DNA of 7,842 nt, taken from NCBI GenBank assembly GCA_900543705.1, contig UQSL01000082.1, positions 1-7,842 of the forward strand. The letters are read 5' to 3'. Source of the stretch: an uncultured Oscillospiraceae bacterium. GTDB taxonomy: Bacteria; Bacillota; Clostridia; Oscillospirales; Ruminococcaceae. The notes below the pieces were generated by a model. The model was not told the origin of the DNA and ran no database searches. It saw only the letters and a list, made by a program, of their open reading frames with translations. The position numbers and the translations under genes were made by a program. Shown here one piece after another: positions 5,217-7,842 of this stretch (its first letter is position 1; every line of letters begins with the position of its first letter).

Positions 5217-5327
5217 ATGTCTGGAATATACTTTCTGCGAGACTTTGATGTGGCACGTCCTAGCCGGTACGCGGCTCCGCTATGCCAATCAAAGTGCAGT
5301 GGAAGAGAGAGGAGACAGGAAAAATGA
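5217..5327 (+). other. Possible 36-codon leader ORF before the HMA gene
   Basis: ATG 5217, with GAGG 4 nt upstream, runs through most of the 113-nt gap and its TGA overlaps the next start as ATGA (5324-5327). The same arrangement precedes the methyltransferase. The peptide is Arg/Cys-rich and unrecognised, and coding is unproven. Confidence 0.3.
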
Positions 5328-5575
5328 ACCGCATGATTCTAAAAATTGACGGGATGGCCTGCGGCATGTGTGAGTCCCATGTAAACGACGCCATTCGGCG
5401 GGCGTTTCCGGTCAAAAAGGTATCCTCCTCCCGCAGCAAGGGAGAAACGGTCGTTCTGACCGAGACGGTTATTGACGAGGCGGCATTGAAAGAAGTAATC
5501 GGCAAGACCGGCTATACGCTTACCTGCGTCAAGACAGAGCCTTATGAGAAGAAAGGACTGTTTGGTCACATATAG
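5324..5575 (+). CDS. Free-standing heavy-metal-associated (HMA) domain protein
   Basis: The 83-aa product is a single ferredoxin-like HMA domain. The metal loop is GMACGMCESHVNDAIR (about residues 10-25), matching GMxCxxC of copper chaperones and of P-type ATPase N-terminal domains. The two cysteines (13 and 16) would bind a soft or transition metal. ATG 5324 is chosen for AGGAG at 5310-5314 and because the HMA fold starts at once (MNRMILKIDGM); an ATG at 5282 would add an unrelated tail. It lies in the metal-boxed operon, and the ATPase gene downstream lacks a CxxC, so this protein may act in trans as its metal-binding domain or chaperone. Fold sure, metal and partner inferred. Confidence 0.88.
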   Translation: MNRMILKIDGMACGMCESHVNDAIRRAFPVKKVSSSRSKGETVVLTETVIDEAALKEVIGKTGYTLTCVKTEPYEKKGLFGHI

Positions 5576-5608
5576 ACGGAAGAAAGCGATGCAGGAGGAG
5601 GGGATGCC

Positions 5609-6652
5609 GTGAGCGCAACGGAACGCGAAAAGCAAATATACGGACCCGGCGTAGAAATTGTTCGCCGCGAGAAGGGCTGCACGGTTTACCGGCTTGCCGA
5701 TGAAACGGGCGAGGCCGTGATGACAAGTTATCAGGTGTTTCCCGGCGTGGATGTCATTTATAACGATGTACATAGACCGGTCTGCGGCACTGATGTACTG
5801 CCGCTGGATGGACTGCTGGAAATCGACCACTGCCGCGAGGGCCGCATGGAGTGTGAGGTTTGCGGCGAATATATTTACATGACGCCCGGTGATTTGACTA
5901 TCCACAGAAAGGTTGGAAACGTTCATAACACCTATTTTCCACTTAGCCACTATCACGGTATCACCGTCGCCCTTGACACAGACTCCGCCTCCCGGTGTCT
6001 GAGTTGTATTTTGGAGGATACCCCGGTGAAGTCCTCGGAGCTGATGGAGCGTTATTGTCAAAATCACGCGTGTACCGTCATCCGTGCGCGGCCCGGCATC
6101 GAACACATCTTCTCGGAGCTGTATTCCATTCCCGAACAGATTCGGGAGGGCTATCTGAAAATCAAGGTCATGGAACTGCTGCTGTTTCTGGGTGGAACAG
6201 ACCTTGCTGCCGACGCCGTATCCGATTCGAGGTACTTTCCTGCGGCACAGGTGGAGGCGGTCAAGGCGGCAAAGGAATATCTGACGCAGCACACGGAAAA
6301 GCATATCACCGTCAGTGAGCTGGCGGAGCGGTTCGGTATTTCACAGACGACTCTGAAAGCCTGCTTCAAGGGTGTCTTTGGGGAATCCGTCTATACCTTT
6401 GCCCGGCAGTTCAAAATGCAGAAAGCCGCTGTGCTCTTGCGGCAGACGAATAAAAATGTGATGGAAATTGCGGGAATCTTTGGTTACGACAACGGCAGCA
6501 AATTTGCCAAGGCCTTTCGTGATGTGATGGGGGAAACCCCTGACAAATACAGGCGCGCTTCCCGTGCGGATTGGGCGCCGGAAAAAAACCGTGAAAAATG
6601 TCCGAATGGAGCGGAAGCCAATCAAAAAGATTGGTATCATTTAAACATTTAA
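5609..6652 (+). CDS. AraC-family transcriptional regulator, PchR-like
   Basis: GTG 5609 follows a very strong AGGAGGAGGGG (5593-5603); the nearby ATG 5604 is stopped at once. The 347-aa product has an N-terminal sensor domain (about 1-215) of beta-rich, cupin-like character with a CEVCGEY segment and FPLSHYHGITVALD. Two helix-turn-helix motifs follow: ITVSELAERFGISQTTLKAC (about 232-251), and a second at about 280-318 containing VMEIAGIFGYDNGSKFAKAF and the GETPDKYRR signature. A polar tail of about 25 residues follows. PchR/YbtA-type members sense siderophores or related ligands and activate metal uptake genes, which fits this context. It is likely co-transcribed with the HMA gene (33-nt gap) and with the small genes after it. 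The effector is unknown. Confidence 0.9.
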   Translation: MSATEREKQIYGPGVEIVRREKGCTVYRLADETGEAVMTSYQVFPGVDVIYNDVHRPVCGTDVLPLDGLLEIDHCREGRMECEVCGEYIYMTPGDLTIHRKVGNVHNTYFPLSHYHGITVALDTDSASRCLSCILEDTPVKSSELMERYCQNHACTVIRARPGIEHIFSELYSIPEQIREGYLKIKVMELLLFLGGTDLAADAVSDSRYFPAAQVEAVKAAKEYLTQHTEKHITVSELAERFGISQTTLKACFKGVFGESVYTFARQFKMQKAAVLLRQTNKNVMEIAGIFGYDNGSKFAKAFRDVMGETPDKYRRASRADWAPEKNREKCPNGAEANQKDWYHLNI

Positions 6653-6670
6653 GAACAGGACGGTGATCGC

Positions 6671-6751
6671 ATGAAGATTCATAAAACATTTGCATGGCTG
6701 ACCGTGCTGTGCTTTTTGCTTGCCATCATTGCAGGCTACGAAAAGAAATAA
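6671..6751 (+). CDS. 26-aa hydrophobic membrane microprotein
   Basis: ATG 6671 to TAA 6751 encodes a short protein with a basic start (MKIHKTF), one hydrophobic helix (about residues 8-22) and a charged GYEKK end, so it should be a single-pass membrane peptide. AGGA (6657-6660) lies 10 nt upstream. It fits tightly between the AraC gene (18-nt gap) and the next gene (14-nt gap), and the next gene's AAAGGAGG overlaps its stop codon. Small single-helix proteins often modulate a membrane transporter, and the metal ATPase downstream would be the natural partner. That role is inference. Confidence 0.65.
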   Translation: MKIHKTFAWLTVLCFLLAIIAGYEKK

Positions 6752-6765
6752 AGGAGGCTGATCGT

Positions 6766-7053
6766 ATGGATTGGTGCAAACTGAAGCTGGTGGCTGGCGG
6801 CGCTCTTCTGAGCACGCTGGGATACCGCATTCTCAGGAGCCGGGACGCAAAGAAACTCTATTCCTTTGCCGCCGCCACCGTGCTGCGGGAGAAGGAACAC
6901 ATCATGGGCATTGTGACGGACATCAAGGAGGACTGCTGCGACATTTATGCCGATGCAAAGGCGATAAACGAAAAATATGCCGAGGAAAACGACAAAATAA
7001 TTGAGGATCGGGCAATCCGCCAAGCAGCTGCGGCGGAAAGCGCCGCAGAATAA
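6766..7053 (+). CDS. DUF6110-like small membrane-associated protein
   Basis: ATG 6766 has AAAGGAGG (6750-6757) 8 nt upstream. The 95-aa product has an N-terminal hydrophobic helix (about residues 6-22, LVAGGALLSTLGYRIL), an SRDAKKLYSFAAATVLREKE stretch, and then a charged helical part containing DIKEDCCDIYADAKAINE, ending in an Ala-rich tail. From memory this pattern (glycine-rich helix, then SRDAKK and a long helix) matches DUF6110 proteins found beside heavy-metal P-type ATPases in Firmicutes; I could not check it. Helical, tail-anchored layout suggests an accessory factor of the transporter. The paired Cys in EDCCD could contact metal. It is followed by an intrinsic terminator or attenuator. 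Confidence 0.75.
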   Translation: MDWCKLKLVAGGALLSTLGYRILRSRDAKKLYSFAAATVLREKEHIMGIVTDIKEDCCDIYADAKAINEKYAEENDKIIEDRAIRQAAAAESAAE

Positions 7054-7073
7054 CCCCAAACAGTCATGGAGAG

Positions 7074-7097
7074 GCCGCCGCAGGGCGGCTTTTCTTT
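7074..7097 (+). terminator. Intrinsic terminator or attenuator before the ATPase gene
   Basis: A 6-bp perfect stem GCCGCC/GGCGGC with the loop GCAG is followed by TTTTCTTT. It lies 20 nt after the DUF6110-like stop and only 5 nt before the ATPase ribosome binding site (GGAGG 7103-7107). It could end most transcripts and lower ATPase expression relative to the small genes. Confidence 0.7.
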
Positions 7098-7112
7098 ATA
7101 ACGGAGGCAGCT

Positions 7113-7842
7113 ATGAAATGCAAAATACTCCATGAATCCAAAGGCAGATTGCGCGTGCATCTGATGCAGACGCGCATGACGCTCGCGCAGGCCGATGTGC
7201 TCGAATATTATATGAAAACCGTAGATGGCGTAACGGATGTGCAGGTCTACGACCGGACAGGCGACGCTGTCATTCACTATCTCTGCGGCAGAGCCGCGAT
7301 CATCAATGCACTGTCCGCTTTTTCCTATGAAAGCAGCGCCGTCTTTGCTCCCGAACATACCGGACGGGAACTGAACCGCGCGTATGAGGACAAAATCGTT
7401 TTTACGGTGCTCGGCCGCGCGGTCAGCCGGCTGTTTATTCCGATGCCTGTCCGCATCGCCGCGGCCGCTTTCAAATCCGGCGGTTATCTTTGGAAGGGCA
7501 TTCGCGCCTTGCTCCGCGGCAAACTGGAGGTAGCGGTGCTGGATGCAACCGCCATCGCCGTCTCCATGCTGCGGGGCGATTACGAAACGGCTTCTTCCAT
7601 CATGTTTTTACTGAAGCTGGGCGGCATTCTGGAAGAGTGGACCCATAAAAAGTCGGTGGACGATTTGGCTCGCAGTATGGCGCTGAATGTGGAAAAGGTC
7701 TGGCTGCAGGCGGACGGAACGGAGGTGATGGTCCCCGTTACACAGATTCGTGCCGGCGACAGCGTGGTTATTCGAACCGGCAACATGATCCCTCTGGACG
7801 GCAAAGTCATCTCCGGCGAGGCCATGATTAATCAGGCATCTA
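7113..7842 (+). CDS. Heavy-metal-translocating P-type ATPase (P1B), 5' part
   Basis: ATG 7113 follows GGAGG by 5 nt. The 243 codons in the window cover the N-terminus, the first membrane helices and the start of the actuator domain; the rest lies beyond the edge. Residues 1-56 look like an HMA-type fold (GRLRVHLMQTRMTLAQADVL, then YYMKTVDGVTDVQVYD) but have no CxxC metal site. Hydrophobic helices follow around residues 105-190. The segment LLKLGGILEEWTHKKSVDDL is typical of P1B pumps entering the actuator domain. RAGDSVVIRTGNMIPLDGKV and SGEAMINQAS then lead to the conserved TGE motif just outside the window. The overall style resembles Mn/Fe-type pumps such as CtpC, but the diagnostic CPx motif is not visible, so the metal is open. 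The boxed promoter and the DtxR-type repressor favour iron or manganese. Confidence 0.92.
   Translation, partial: MKCKILHESKGRLRVHLMQTRMTLAQADVLEYYMKTVDGVTDVQVYDRTGDAVIHYLCGRAAIINALSAFSYESSAVFAPEHTGRELNRAYEDKIVFTVLGRAVSRLFIPMPVRIAAAAFKSGGYLWKGIRALLRGKLEVAVLDATAIAVSMLRGDYETASSIMFLLKLGGILEEWTHKKSVDDLARSMALNVEKVWLQADGTEVMVPVTQIRAGDSVVIRTGNMIPLDGKVISGEAMINQAS

Noticed and set aside
5339..6304. Long minus-strand 321-aa frame
   Set aside because: It lies antisense to the HMA and AraC genes, both clearly coding on the plus strand; it is a GC-rich shadow frame without family motifs.

Overview
The window looks like accessory DNA from a low-to-mid GC Firmicute, most likely a gut-type Clostridia (Oscillospiraceae/Lachnospiraceae-like). 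The reasons are strong AGGAGG-type ribosome binding sites, an ECF sigma gene of clostridial style, a DUF6110-like protein beside a metal P-type ATPase, and a mosaic of AT-rich and GC-richer blocks joined by an exact dispersed repeat. The taxonomic assignment is inference.

Region A (1-785) is AT-rich and reads leftward. It holds the first 17 codons of an unrecognised gene (start at 53, minus) and an ECF-type sigma-70 gene (621 to 130, minus) whose frame is intact except for one in-frame TGA at 408-406 between region 2 and region 4. A perfect 28-bp tandem repeat lies in the sigma gene's upstream region. A 40-bp sequence occurs on both sides of the sigma gene in inverted, outward-facing orientation (68-107 and 743-782, 34/40 identical). 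Its conserved blocks have the layout of a bipartite ECF promoter, so both flanking genes may belong to the sigma factor's regulon; short terminal inverted repeats of a mobile unit are the alternative.

Region B (785-3494) reads rightward. It encodes a secreted 297-aa protein with a hydrophobic hairpin-like segment, a 141-aa single-pass membrane protein, and after a gap a 180-aa membrane-anchored protein. None has a function I recognise. Sigma control, a secreted amphiphilic protein and anchored partners suggest a toxin/bacteriocin-like or envelope-stress locus, but this is speculative. The third gene lies between two identical 214-bp direct repeats (2375-2588 and 3495-3708), each starting with a perfect 28-bp palindrome.

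Region C (3709-7842) is GC-richer and is a metal-homeostasis cassette. A DtxR/MntR-family repressor (minus) faces a rightward series: membrane-anchored SAM methyltransferase, free 83-aa heavy-metal-associated (HMA) protein with GMACGMC, AraC/PchR-type regulator, 26-aa membrane microprotein, DUF6110-like protein, an intrinsic terminator or attenuator, and the 5' part of a metal P-type ATPase cut by the window end. The divergent intergenic region holds up to four GGTTAG-N6-CTAACC boxes resembling the DtxR/IdeR iron box, two of them on predicted promoter elements. The repressor has a mixed metal site (Asp9 as in MntR, Cys100 as in DtxR). The likely role is metal-responsive control of an iron or manganese transport/efflux module, with the soluble HMA protein possibly supplying the metal-binding domain that the ATPase N-terminus lacks.
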